This document shows positions 37,336 to 49,500 of a stretch of 64,000 nucleotides of DNA, in pieces. The stretch's first letter is position 1, and every line of letters begins with the position of its first letter. A program made the translations under genes and the position numbers. Source of the stretch: Monosporascus cannonballus (taxonomy: Eukaryota; Ascomycota; Sordariomycetes; Xylariales); contig QJNS01000743.1 in assembly GCA_004154925.1 (NCBI GenBank), forward strand, positions 186,378 through 250,377, written 5' to 3'. The notes under the pieces were generated by a model. That model saw only the letters and a list, made by a program, of their open reading frames with translations, had not been told where the DNA came from and made no database searches.

Positions 37336-38219
37336 ATTCATTTTCCAAATTTCAAACTTAACTATACCGGCCCTAATTTTTACTTAAAAAATTCGAAAAA
37401 AATCCTGTATATATATTAGCTTAATTTCGACATATATATAAAGTATTAAACTTATCGGATTTGGTTCAGTTATAAAAATAAAAGAAATTAATTATTTTAT
37501 TTAGAAAAATATTAAACGAAAAAGTTTTTGCGTAGTTTTATTTTAGGCTTCGTTAATTCGTTACGGGAATACATTATTTGATTAGTTAATTTTAGTACCT
37601 TGTCCTAATATATAAAAATATATCCAAATAAAAACGAGCCAGCAGAGGCCTGAGCTAGCTGAGGTAAAACGTTATATGCATTTTCCGTAATTAAAATTAA
37701 AATACGTAAATAAAGTATATTTCATTTTAAACAAAATTATAAACATAATTCCAAAAACTTTAATTATTAAAGGTAATAATTTAATGAAAACTTTATAAAA
37801 ACGTTTTATTATTACCTACAAAATTCTGGTTAAAAATCTAAAATTAACCAGCTTTTTTAAAATAATAATAACGAATATATTTACAAATAAAATCTTTATT
37901 GCTGAATATATTTTAATACAATAATATTAATTATTTTTAAAAAATATAACATTAAACATTTTTAGTTTGTCATAAAAATTGTAATATAATTAAATATATT
38001 AAAAATTTAATTAATACAATGATTTACTTTTTAAAATATAAATAAATTAATTATTAAAATTCTTGAAAATGCAAAAATAAAAAGATGGATTTTCGAAAAA
38101 TATTATAAACATTACGATTATTAACGTAATAATGAAAACTTTTATCTTTATTTAATAAATATTGGTTAATTAAGTTTTATTTATAATTATATTATTATAG
38201 ATTAGTTCAGCCATATTTC

Positions 38220-38560
38220 TCCCGTTTATTATCGTATTTATTAATTTTCCATTTACATTCTCGGTTAACAAAGCTTTATTAATAACGGCCAAAACTTTTT
38301 TTAAAAAAATAATAGTAAATAAATTTCGAATTCGCCGAATCTTCGGCAGAAAAGGCCAAAATGGCAAAAACCTTTTCTTTAAGAAATACCAAAAAATAAT
38401 GGCGGCATTCCCGTTTCGAGACGGCGGCTTACAAAAACTTATAGGCCATTAACGGGCCAAAAAAATAACGAAAAATCGGTAAAAAAAATTAAAGGGCGTT
38501 TCGTTTTCTTTAGAGGCTAAAAACTATATATTATGTTTTTTAATTTAAAAAAACACGTGT
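38220..38560 (+). repeat. Dispersed repeat, pair of the one at 60,620-60,900
   Basis: The + translation here (with stops) and the minus-strand frame at 60,698-60,892 share NKFRIRR, QNGK, PF/PVS..GG/GRL and KKITK/QKITK positions. The downstream noncoding stretch CGTTTTCTTT also matches. Function unknown. Confidence 0.55.
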
Positions 38561-38702
38561 TCGTTTATTTACTAAAATATAACTTTTTATATTGTTTTTT
38601 AAAATTTGAAACAAAAACCCAGAATTATATATAAATGAAGAAATCTAATTTTCAAGCGTTTAATCCGCTTAAAAATTTATTAAGAAATTAATATTTGCTT
38701 TA

Positions 38703-40571
38703 ACGTACCGAACAAGCTTATCGGATGGACAAGCTCACCGGATGGTTTTTAACACCTTTTAATTACCCAACTTCAATTAACCATTTTTCAATACTAACAA
38801 TATGGAACGGTTTACAAAAGAAGTAAGGATAAACTTAGCCATCTAGGCTAACAAACGAGACCCGACACTTAGTTATACAATACTTAGTTCAATCTATAAA
38901 ATCGCCTATTTTACTTTATACGAACGATATACCGGTAAACCCTTTCAAATTTATATTATCCTTCATTTGCCAAAATTAACGTCGATCGAAAAAGAATCGA
39001 TTTTCGACGGAATCCGTAATTTAAATATACGAACGTTTTTTATCCAGCTTTAATATGTTAAAAATATGGCGAATATACTGCTTGCTTAACGTGTTATAAA
39101 ACTCGATAGGGTTAAATGGGTGTCGAACTTTATTACATAACAAGAAAAACTTAAAATATGTTTAAATCAAAAAATTAATTATAAAAAGGCGTTATACGAA
39201 AATGCAGAAATATTTTGCAAGTAATTTAAATTTGTTCGGGTTATAATCGCAAAATATGGTATTATAAAAAATATATGTGTACTTTCGATAAAACGGGATT
39301 TTTAATAAGGCTTTTTTATAATAACGGATATAGTAATTTTTAGTATTAAAAAACGTGAAAAACCTAAATACGCGTAATAAGAGAATAAGAAATAAATTAC
39401 AGTTATACAGATTATTAATATGCAAAGTTAGGCATTACCGTTATTTATTATTTTGACTGGAAAAAATTACCTTAATTTTTAGTACCAAAAAATCTATTAT
39501 TAACCGGTTAAAAAATCGGTTTAAATAATAATGGCTGGATAACGAACGGATTAGATTTAAAATAGGTCCAACATTTCGCTAAATATACCCGAACGCGTAT
39601 GACAAGATCTAAACATTTTTATTTTTATTTTTAATAGTTACGAAAATTACCATTTGATAAAATTTGAAAAATGTTGCGCAAATAATGGTATTATTACGTT
39701 TTATATGCCTGCTTATTTTTTATCGGCTTTAACCTTTTAACGTATTTGTTTATTTATTTAAAACGCGTTTATTTGTTTTATATTGAAAATTCAATACGAC
39801 TTTATTATATCCATATTATGAAAAAATATTTCCTTGCCCGCTTTTACGACGCGTTTAAAGTTATTCTGATATCCGAAAACATTAAAGCCGAATTCGCAAA
39901 AGCTGGATTTGTTTTATTCGATTTTAATAACGTTTTATCCGATTTAGAAATTCTTCTAGCCATATTTATACCAACCGTATCGCCGTTGACTTCCGCCGGT
40001 TCCGTTTTTTTCTCTCCCGCAAAAACCTTTAAAAATATCCGCAAAGTAATAAAACGGGGATATTATTTACAAAAAAAATCAAAAATTACCAGCGTAATTC
40101 ACCGACAAAAATAATTAATAATTAAATCGATTAATTTTTTAACGAAAAATGCCTTAATACTATTATATAAAAATATTTTTTTAAAAAAATTATTATTTGC
40201 GCGAAACGAACTATATTCTTATTAAAGGTTAAAAGATTAAAAATAAACGGTTTTAAGAAGAAGGAATACTTATTATATAAAAGGGATAAGTTTTTCTAGC
40301 CGAGAAAAAAGATGGTGGTAAAAAAATGCAGCAGCGGCTGAAAGCAATTATCGCAAAGAGGTTAAGATAAAGGAGCAGAAATGTGGCGTTTGCAGTAAGC
40401 CCGAACATATTGCGCGTACTTATGAAGAAGTTGTAAATATATTTAGCGAAAAAGAATCCGATTAATTTATGTCATTTTGATATGTTATGGTTAATTAATT
40501 TGAATTTGTTATCGAGAGGTGCCAAAAACCATGCAGTGAGCTTGTTTATTCGGTGAGCTTGTTTGAGACGT
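38703..40571 (+). mobile_element. Pg1 copy 1, pogo/Fot1-type Tc1-mariner transposon (1869 bp)
   Basis: TA target duplication at 38701-38702 and 40572-40573. Terminal inverted repeats of 54 bp (38703-38756 and 40518-40571) start ACGT and end CACC, with 12 mismatches, mostly transitions. Each holds a direct sub-repeat built on ACAAGCTYAYCG. The interior encodes the transposase relic described separately. This is the standard pogo/Fot1 layout. Confidence 0.9.
38804..40465 (+). pseudogene. Pogo/Fot1-like DDE transposase with C-terminal zinc knuckle, RIP-broken
   Basis: Starts ATGGAACGGTTTACAAAAGAAG (MERFTKEVRINLAI..), followed by the helix-turn-helix/CENP-B-like region (SIYKIAYFTLYERYTGKP) and, near 39,535, the stretch preceding the catalytic core (HFAKYTRTRM). 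The C-terminal part is open at 39746-40114 (FLARFYDAFKVILISENIKAEF, then AGFVLFDFNNVLSDLEI), corresponding to family hallmarks such as FYAAFKASFTE..I..GF..AGLVPF. The end near 40,380-40,430 encodes CGVCSKPEHIARTYEE, a CCHC knuckle with the last Cys changed to Tyr. Several stops in between match C-to-T or G-to-A changes. Cannot give a functional enzyme. Confidence 0.85.
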
Positions 40572-41003
40572 TAACAAAATTACGAAATATTGAATCGGGT
40601 AAAAATAGAATTTTTAACCTTTTAAAACCTCGAATTGCTAGTAATTAAGTTATAATTAATAATTATATTAAAAAGTAACTAAGTAAAATAAATAATTTTA
40701 TTGACTTAAAAATTACGTTATAATCTTATAAAATATATGTGTTATTATTATTTTACATATATTCTCGTTATTTATTGCCAAGCTAATTTATTTCGTAAAG
40801 TTTTAAGTTAGGTTTTAAAAAAGTGCTATACTTTTGCATTTAATGTTATATAAAACTTAAAAGCTTTATATATATATATTAAAAATACGTAATTTTCTCG
40901 AGTAGAGTATGTATTGTTATATCATAAATTATTAACTAAACTCTTATAAACAATTTTAAGTTGCAAAATGAATAAAAATTCTAAATTCCATTTAAAACAT
41001 TGG

Positions 41004-41225
41004 TCACCTAGCAGATATGATCCCAAATCGGTACTTGCTTTCGCCCAAGGACCATCGTCCAGCTGTATCTCCTAGATACGACCATTTTACATTACCGCGG
41101 GATACCGCCTTGTGGACATTTCTCTGGCACTGTGATAAAATGTGGACTGAGACTAGAGCGCAAGATTAGACCGAGACCCCTTTACTCAGATATAAGAGAA
41201 GCAAGACAAGGCGGCATTATCCAGC
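41004..41225 (-). other. 3' region of the FAR1 gene and the edge of unmutated DNA
   Basis: Normal composition begins abruptly near 41,004 and runs to the FAR1 stop codon at 41226. No gene is visible; it probably contains the 3' UTR. Confidence 0.5.
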
Positions 41226-42122
41226 CTACGCTTTCCAAGTTGTAGGTGTGATGACTTTAAAGTTCATCTGGGGACCGGGTGGAATAGAGGGTAGTACTGC
41301 TGGACTGTGCATATGGGCTGGAGTCCGCGGTAGGGCTTGGTGAACAGTGGGCGGGGGGATGTGGTTTACGGGGGCTGGAGGAGGCGGTGGAGGCGGAGGT
41401 GGATGTTGCCTATACAAGACCTGCTCTAGCCGAGTGATCCTCAATTGGAATTCCTCTTTCTCGCGTTCAAGGGCTTCGAGGCGCTTGTCGCGTTCGCGTA
41501 TTGTGTCTTTCAGTCGCCTCAGCTCAGGCAGCCAGGGTTTCTTAGGGACTTTCTTCCCCAAGTCAGGGATCACCGGGCCTATCAACTTTTTCCTGCGGGG
41601 CCCGAGAGATTCGGGGTCTTCACGTCTGGCTTTCTTGATGGCCTGTATGACGTTGTCGATATCTCTGAGCGAAGTGATCGTGTCAGGAAACTGGTCAAGG
41701 ATGGCTTGGTAAATGACAGGACCACTGTCACCCCTCTGTAGACCCTCCTCAATGATGCCCCTTTGCTGCTCGCGCTCGTCCTGACGGTGCCTGGCATGTT
41801 CTGCGGGGGATTCGGACGGCAGGTGGTTATGACGGGGATCTATGACCCTGAATTTCCAACACGCCTCGTGGGGGTCGTAGACGGCAGATGCGCGCATAGG
41901 GCAGTTCGTTTTCTTGGATGTCTTGTGTTTGGTATTGGGACCGGGTGTGGCCTTGGAAACATACTTGCCGGCCTTGTCGCATTTCACCTCATATCGGATG
42001 TTCTTGTGTTTGGCTTGTGGATTGAGACAGTAGCCCTGCGTCTTGGCGTGAGCTTGAACATCGCGGAAGAGGGCCTCGAACGAGGGGTAGTTGCGATCTG
42101 GAGGTGGCATGAGAAGAGCCAT
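41226..42122 (-). CDS. FAR1-type zinc-finger protein, probably Mutator-element-derived
   Basis: Uninterrupted 298-aa frame, start ATG 42122 with A at -3 and G at +4. The FAR1 (WRKY-GCM1-like) DNA-binding domain spans ~12-105: SFEALFRDVQAHAKTQGY, then C48, C74 (KKTNCPMRAS), Trp89 and H98-x-H100 (PRHNH). A charged linker (~106-190), a coiled coil (~199-239, LKDTIRERDKRLEALEREKE) and nine Pro at 241-249 with a Pro-rich tail follow. FAR1 domains normally form the N-terminus of Mutator-like transposases. Here no DDE catalytic domain or SWIM finger follows, as in the stand-alone FAR1 proteins known from fungi. It lies inside TIRs at 37,630 and 42,420 yet carries no RIP damage. Role unknown: a DNA-binding accessory or co-opted regulator is possible. 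Confidence 0.85.
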   Translation of the reverse strand: MALLMPPPDRNYPSFEALFRDVQAHAKTQGYCLNPQAKHKNIRYEVKCDKAGKYVSKATPGPNTKHKTSKKTNCPMRASAVYDPHEACWKFRVIDPRHNHLPSESPAEHARHRQDEREQQRGIIEEGLQRGDSGPVIYQAILDQFPDTITSLRDIDNVIQAIKKARREDPESLGPRRKKLIGPVIPDLGKKVPKKPWLPELRRLKDTIRERDKRLEALEREKEEFQLRITRLEQVLYRQHPPPPPPPPPAPVNHIPPPTVHQALPRTPAHMHSPAVLPSIPPGPQMNFKVITPTTWKA

Positions 42123-42540
42123 CTTTCTTGCCTAATCTGTAGAGGACTGACTGGGCTGGAGCAATATGGTGGGGATAAAGATGCTCGTCCGGTGGTTTGT
42201 CTCCCCCCGGAGGAAGCTATAGGCGCGAATCAAGCTTGGTGAGGAGTTCTGTCGGCAGTTATCACTCGAGGGAACGACTTATGTCGACAGCGGTTATGCG
42301 CCTGTTCATAAGACGAGCTAACGCGGCTATATGCGATTGTTTATGATGCTGTCGCATTAGGAATTGGGGAAATACAATGCCAGTTACCTTAGCTAGCTCA
42401 GGCGTCTCTGGCTCGTTTTCTCAATTTCTTCAAAGTCACTTAAGTACCGCTCCATAACGCTAAATACTAACCAATCAAATCTTAAGTTCCGGTAGGGAAC
42501 CAGCGAGGCCTAAAATTAAATTATACTCCCCAAAAAATTC
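42123..42540 (-). promoter_or_regulatory. Upstream region of the FAR1 gene
   Basis: Normal-composition DNA upstream of the minus-strand gene, including the right terminal repeat (ending at 42420). Composition stays normal for ~120 bp beyond the element end, then turns AT-rich. Confidence 0.5.
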
Positions 42541-42949
42541 CTGCTGTGTAAATTTACTTTGCTAATACATATGTATATATATATAATATTAGTTAGTTAT
42601 ATATTATTTACAGCATTATAATAATTTTTGAACTTTACTATGTATATACAACAACGAGACATATATATTGGTGTGTGTATTTTTATATTGAACTAAAAAT
42701 GATAAATATATATCAAATTCGATAATTTTTGCGTCATGAAATTGTATAAAATAAAAATTAAAAGCCAAAGTAATCTACTAAAAAGTTGCGTAATAAAGTA
42801 ATACTTTACGAAAAATAAAGAAAAAATTATAATGGTTTTAAAAATAAAATATTGTTATTAATAAGTATTGAACTGCTTTATATAAAGAATCGATGATAGT
42901 AATTATATAGTTTGAAAATAATTTAAAGACATATTGTTTAAAATTAAAC
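42541..42949. other. AT-rich spacer, nothing identifiable
   Basis: AT-rich DNA between the FAR1 island and the second Pg1 copy. No repeat or gene recognised. Confidence 0.55.
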
Positions 42950-43560
42950 TAACGTGCTATATAGACTTGCGGTTTAAATAAGCCTACGGCTTGTTTTTAT
43001 AAACATTTAAATTTTTTATTTTTATTTATTTATTATATAGTTTTAATATTATTTAATGCCTTATAAAAATACATAAAATAAATTTACAAATTTTTACAAA
43101 TTTAAGGTTTAAAATTTAATTTTTAAAAGCTTAATTTTGTATAAAATATTATTAAAGAGGCCTTATAAACTTTATATTACGATTAATACTTCTTAGTTAA
43201 TATTGTTTCCAAATTATGAAAATTAACGTTTATCGATTAAAAACTTATTATCGCAGAGTTTTTAGCCTAAATATAATATGACGGCTAGGCGGTTTAACCA
43301 ATTATTAAACCTTAAGTCGACGGGTTTATATTAACAGAAATATCATGGGAATCTAAGCAATAAATATAATAATATATTACGTTTCGTAATACCAAGGATA
43401 TGTTGGATAACGATATTATATTATAAACGATTAGTATTAATAAGTGGTTTATTATAAGTTAAAGTTATTTAAATTATAAAAATAATAAGCGTATATATTT
43501 TAATATTTTTATTATTATTTATTTTTATTTAATAAAGCCTTATTAAGTAATTATTTAATA

Positions 43561-43600
43561 TTGCTTAGTCGTATTTAGTCGTGCTTAGTCGTGTTTAATT
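43561..43600. repeat. 10-bp tandem repeats in the LTR U3 of full-length Gy1
   Basis: Four units of 10 bp (TTGCTTAGTC, GTATTTAGTC, GTGCTTAGTC, GTGTTTAATT). The right LTR has the same block at about 49,893-49,935. This LTR variant lacks the 36-bp repeats of the other variant. Confidence 0.75.
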
Positions 43601-46585
43601 AAGACCTGCTAAGTACTGATTACGTAACCCTGAACTAACGTAGTTTTGTAATCTTGGCTGGACCGTTTTCGCAGGTCCAGTTAGTTTAGGTTGTAATACG
43701 ATTTCCCTTTTTCTCAAATCTTGCCCTTAAGATTTTTTTTTGGTAAGCTTTTTCCCTTTAAGATATCGACCCGCGTTACTAAAAACCGTCGTTAGGTTTT
43801 TTCGTCCACTATACGACGTCAAAATCTGCTTTTTATTTTTGACGATTTCAGTTTTGAAATTATGCCGTATTCCTTATGCATTTTTAAGGGCTGGAAGTGC
43901 GAAATGATAGAAAACGTTTCCAAATGCAAGGCGTATGTTAAACGTAGCTGTCTCTGCGATAATAACGGCGTTCCCTTATTTTTCTTAAAAAATATTCGTG
44001 CCGAAAATTAACGTTTAGAACGCGAAAAGGTGCTTGCGGAGGAGCGTTTTTTAGAATTGCAAAAACGTTATTAATAAAAAATGAATGAAGCTATTATGCG
44101 GTTAATCCGTTTTCGAAAATAAAAGGCGTTTTTTTGTTCGAAAAGGGTTAAAATGGTATAACAAAAATTGTAGTCGCTAAAGGAGCTGGAGGAACAGGAG
44201 CTGAAGGAACAGGAGCGTTAGAAGCAGGCTAACGCCGAGGCTTCCTTAATTGCCTTAGTTTCTTCCCTTAAGCTGCCTGGCGCTGCCTGGCCGTTGGACA
44301 ACGTTAATTGGGACATAATTATATCTGGTAGTTCCGTCGCTATTGGTAAAAGTTCTTTAATAGGCGTTAGGCGCCAATAAGGTTTTTGACAGGTTCCTAG
44401 GTGTTTTCGGAATTTAGGTGCTTTTTCTATTTGATCAAGTACTGGGTAAGTCCGTTTTATTTCCGTATGTTAAGGATTTTTTCCACTTTATATGCCTATT
44501 CGTCCTTTATTTTTATATCGTTTTGTACCGTATGTATTTTGATTATATTTGTTATTAATTTAAATAAAGAAATATAAAAAATTGTATAAAGTTTAATTTT
44601 TGGTGGAAGTGTTAATTGGTAATTGTTTTCTGAGATTTTCTTGTCGACTTTATATAAACCGATATATTTGAAATCGAGTTTTTTGCTGGGTCGTTTTGTT
44701 TAAATATTTTTTATAACGAAAAAAATTATTTCCCTTTTTTCGAAAATTAATCCTTTTAACTTTTTTTAGTTATAATATTTGTTTATCTGGTTCCGTATAA
44801 ATTTTAATTTTAATTTTATATTTTAATATAGTTATCGTAATTATTTTAACGTAAAAATTGTTTTGATATTAATTAGATTATTATTACGTATTTTTTTGTA
44901 AATTTCTGAAATAAAACCAAAATTTACGTTTATAAGTATTATTTTGATATTTTCGTAGTAATTGGTGTTATAAGTTAATTGTACGGTTGGTAATTTTTTA
45001 CCTTAATTATTTTGTTTCTAATTAATATAATATCGTAAATAAGTTTTTAAGGTTTAATTTGTTCGTTTTGTTTATTTATTTGTCTAAGGTTTAAATATGC
45101 TAAATAACTTATAATTTAAGCCGATTTATATTATTAGGCCTTATTAAAATTTAAATGCGAATATCGAATTTTTATTTCATATAATTTTTATTAATAATTT
45201 ATATATATTAAAAATAGGTTTAAAGAAAATATATATTAATTATTCGGCATTTATATTTTCATAATATAATAAGAAATAGGAAAATTTCGTAAATTGGTTA
45301 ACGATTACGAAAATGCTATTATAATATTTTTCCGTAACTGGATCCTTTAACATAAGAAATTTAGTAATAAAGTTAAATATAATTAAATATTATAGTTATT
45401 TTGCGATTAATAATAGCTGTAATTTTCCGTATAGTTTGTATTGTCGAATTTTTGCTTTGGCGCAAATATCGTATTGCCGTATAACTTTTTGTATTGTTAA
45501 TTTTATTTTTAAAAAAGAATATATACGTTAAAATCGTTCTAGGGTTTTATGGATCCCTGGATATCCGTATAATTAATGTTCGTATATTTTTCGTATTAGA
45601 TTTTTCTAGTATTTTTTGGAACTTGCATTTTGTTCGTTTTTTGGTTTTCTGGGAGGCTATTGTTATATTATTGAATTTTTTAATGTATATTATTAGTTAC
45701 TGCCCGAATTATTGTAATCTGCCGTAGGCGTAAGTATCGTTTTGTGGTAATATTAAAAATTATATAGTTAATTTTAACCAATTTCTTTTTAAGGTTTAAT
45801 CGTTTACTTAAAGTATTTATTTTGCCGTTTTCTAATCTTTTTTTGTGGATAATAACGAAGTCGAAATTCGCCAAATGTTCTGCATATTTTAATTATTATC
45901 CTATAAGTTCCCTGGTCGTAATAAATCGGATAAAATTTTGATAATCCGTATAAACTTTAACCTGGTATAAGTTTCCTTTTAAGAAATGCCTGAATTCTTA
46001 AAATGCCATAATAATGGCCATAAATTTCTTATTTAAGATGCCATAATTAAGTTCGGCTTTTTTTAATTTATATGAAAAAAATGTAATAAGGTATAATTTA
46101 CCTTAATTATTTTGCTGTTTAATTATTACGTTTAATGCGTAATTCGAAATATTGGTTTTTAGTTTAACGGGGTAATTTAAATTATATATAATTAATATTA
46201 ATTTGCAAATAATTATATCCTTAATATTTTAAAATGCTTTTTTTGTATTTGGCGTTTATTTGAATTCCTTTTTTTTCTTCGTAAGATTTAATAGGGGTAT
46301 AACTATTTTACTAAAATTTCGAATAAATTTCCTGTAATAATTGGCGAATTTAAGGAATGTTTATACCTTTTTGACCGTTATGGGCTTTTGCTATTTTATA
46401 ACTATAGCAACTTTTTTAAAATTTATTCTAATATATTCTGAAATAATAATATATCCCAGATATTCCACTTCCCATATATGAAAATTTTTTTTTGCGTTAA
46501 TAAATAACTTTACGTTTTGTAGAACTTTAAAAATTTTATAAACGTATTTTACATATGTTTTTTCCGTTTTTAAAAAGATGAAAAT

Positions 46586-46597
46586 GTCGTCGAGATA
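46586..46597 (-). pseudogene. Gy1 reverse transcriptase catalytic loop (YLDD)
   Basis: The minus-strand frame from about 46,740 down to 46,440 reads a near-continuous RT palm/fingers segment (KYELFKYLVIPIKLTNVL .. VCYLDDIFIF .. EVEYLGYII) interrupted by a few stops, diagnostic of Ty3/gypsy RT. Confidence 0.88.
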
Positions 46598-49500
46598 GCA
46601 AACGACGAAAATATCGAAATATTTTCGTAATACGGAGTTAATTATGCGCTAAAAAATTATTAGTACGTTCGTAAGTTTTATTGGTATAACTAAATATTTA
46701 AATAGTTCGTATTTCGTTTTAAAGGTTATTTTCCATTCTCATTTTTCTTAATTTTGATAAAGTTATATTTATTTTAAAAAATAAATATTATGAACAATTT
46801 AGTTCTGTAAAATCGGTTTTTTATTTCCGTAATTAAAGATAATAATATTTAATCCTTAATAATAATGTTATTTAATTGTTAATAATTAATTATAAGTTGT
46901 AATTTTCCATTTTTTTGGTACGAAAAATATAAGGTATCCTGCTAATAACTTCGAAAATCGAATCTATCCTTTCTGTAACCGATTTTCCAGGTATTTTTTA
47001 AAAATACGTAATTCGTTTCCGTTAAAGTTATAGATAAGGTAAAACTTTGTCAAAAATCCCTTTTTAAAAATTATTTTATGATCCTATTCGCTATGTTCCG
47101 GTAGTTTCGTATTAAGCTTTTTCCTGAAAAGCTGTTCATATCTATAATATTATAGTAGTATATTGGTTAAATTTTTTGATTTTTAGGGCTATTATTTTTA
47201 TTATTCCAAATCATTATTTAGTTACTTTAGTTTTACTTTGATAGTAATAACGATACGTCGTATTTTTCTTTGATACCCGTTTTTTTTGTATTTTGTTCCT
47301 TTGGGTGGTAAAGTTTTTATTGTGTTTTTATACCTGTATTTGTCGTTATTTTTAATCGAATATTAAGATCTTAATTTCTTTTTTTTGTTTATTAATAGAG
47401 AGTAAAACGAACTTTACCTGGTTAATTCCGCCATTAATCAAAATTCCGTATTGGCGTATTTATAATAATCTTAAGATTATATTGTAATTCCCGAATAGAA
47501 CGATACCGAAATTAACCGTCTGGTGTTATCCTTTAATAAAAATCTCGAGATAATTAATTTCGCATATAATTTTTTTGTCGCAAGCGAATTCCTGATTTTC
47601 GGTATTTATCGCTATATAAGGTTTTAATTTGTATTCTTATAATAATTTAAATTTATTAATTATATCTGGTAAATCAGGTTATTAACGTTTTTTATCGTCG
47701 TGTTTAAAGCCTTTTTTGGGAATTCCTTTTAATTCCTTTGGGTTTCGTTATCTTGCGGCTTTTTTATAAATAATTTTCTTTTTTTAATTCCTATTCGAAT
47801 TTATCGAGCTTTGTTTATGTTTCTTTATTTAGCGTATTAAGTTATTATATCTGTTATTGTTGCCGGCGTACTGTTTTTTAAACCGTATTAATTCTTTTTA
47901 ATTTTTTTGCAATTTTTTTCCCATTAAGTAAATTGTTTTTTATGTTTACGATTATATCCCATTATACGTCGTTCTAATTATTATTTTAAAGATTTTCTAT
48001 AAATTAACGTATATTTTCTTTAATAGCTTTTTTTTCTCAAAATCCGTAATAAATGTTAATTAAAAATAAAAATCCGGAATAGCTTTCTGGCAATATTTCT
48101 CCGTTATACGTTAGATTAACTTTTTTTCCGTTTGGTAATTATATTATCCATAATGATAAAAAGGGTTTTCTTACGGGCACTGCTTTTTTTCGGGCCAGCT
48201 TTTTGCTTCGGCCAGCTGCTAAACATCTTCTAGGGCTATAAATCGAAAATATCGATATTATTACTTATCGTTTTTGTTGTTTCCGGTACGATTTAAAAAG
48301 TCAAATCCTTTATAATATATACGGGTAATTCGTTCGTAAATATATTATTTTTATTTTTCGTAATTAGGATATTCTCGTTTTCGACAATATATAGCATATA
48401 TTTTGCCATATTAATTAAGGGTTCCGGGACAGATTTCTTTTATCCAATTCTGGTACTTACGTAATTATCCTTGTAATGCTTTTTATTGTACTTATAATAC
48501 CTATTAAACCAGCTTTTTGACTTTTTATATTTTTCGTCAGATTTTTTACCGGGATAATCCCTATTGGACCTTTTGCTATAAGCCTAATACGTATTTGGCT
48601 TAAATTATGTTAATAATTTTGCTATCGTTTCCTTAATTATTTCTGGATTATTTTTCCGGTATAGGGGTTCAGTTATTTTGCCGTAGCTTTTTAGGTTTTT
48701 TATACTTATAAGCCTTATATCCCATTTTGCCATAATTAAAGCATTTAATCTGGCTTTAATCTTATTTGTAAGTAACACCGAATTCCATAAGTCCTAACGC
48801 CGTTCCGTAAGAAGTAAAAAGTACGTCGCGTTTTTTCCCCTGGTTAAATTTGTTATATCCCGAACGTAAAATATATTATCTTTTTTTTCCTTATCGTTTT
48901 TCAAACTGTTAATTATTAATTTTAATTACCTTTATAATATTCCGGTCCAGGGTAATTAATTATTTAATCCGAATAATCTTATTTTTTATATTATTTTTTA
49001 ACTTTTTATAAAATATATCGATAAGGGCGTCGGCTTTATCGTTTCCTTATCCGGCTTTAACCGCAAAACTTTTAAAGGTTATAATATATTTAAACGCAGG
49101 TTTTTTTTGTCGGAATTGCAAAAATTACTGGGTCGTAAATCGTTTTTTATTTGGATTACCGAAATTATTGCGTATTTTGTTTTCGAAATTAGTATAAAGT
49201 AAAAAAATTTTATTAATAAAAAATTTTTTATCTAATTTTTTTATTTCCAAGAAATTTCTTATAATAGGCTTAAATTAATTAGCCGCATTTCTTATCAGGT
49301 ATATTCCCATTATTAAAACCATATCTGCTAAATTATTAAGATCTAGGAAACGAAAATAAATTCGTACCTAAATTAGGAAAATTTAAGGATTATTTTTTTT
49401 TATTATAAGGCTTTGGTTTTTTAGGCTTTATACGGGCGAAAGAGATTTAGGTAGGTAGCATAACCCTAAGTTGTTAAACTTTTTTCTCCAGTTCCCGAAT

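Larger units (their letters stand above)
37630..42420 (-). mobile_element. Putative Mutator-like element carrying the FAR1 gene and a nested Pg1
   Basis: Left end 37630 (AAAACGAGCC .. CCTGAGCTAGCTGAGGTAA) and right end reverse complement at 42420 (GAAAACGAGCC .. CCTGAGCTAGCTAAGGTAA) are inverted copies. The match goes on beyond the first 37 bp (GGTAA..G..ATTTTCC / GGTAA..G..ATTTCCCC). Long TIRs and a FAR1-type zinc finger inside both point to the Mutator-like superfamily. The left two-thirds is RIP-mutated and holds a Pg1 insertion; the right third is not. I could not find a convincing 9-bp target duplication or the catalytic transposase domain, so the call is inferred. Confidence 0.6.

Noticed and set aside
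39844..40044. Minus-strand open frame opposite the Pg1 transposase C-terminus.
   Set aside because: It is the antisense shadow of the + strand transposase, whose residues match the pogo family.
41347..42242. Three + strand open frames opposite the FAR1 gene.
   Set aside because: They are antisense shadows; the Gly runs are the complement of the poly-Pro codons, and only the minus frame has the zinc-finger pattern.
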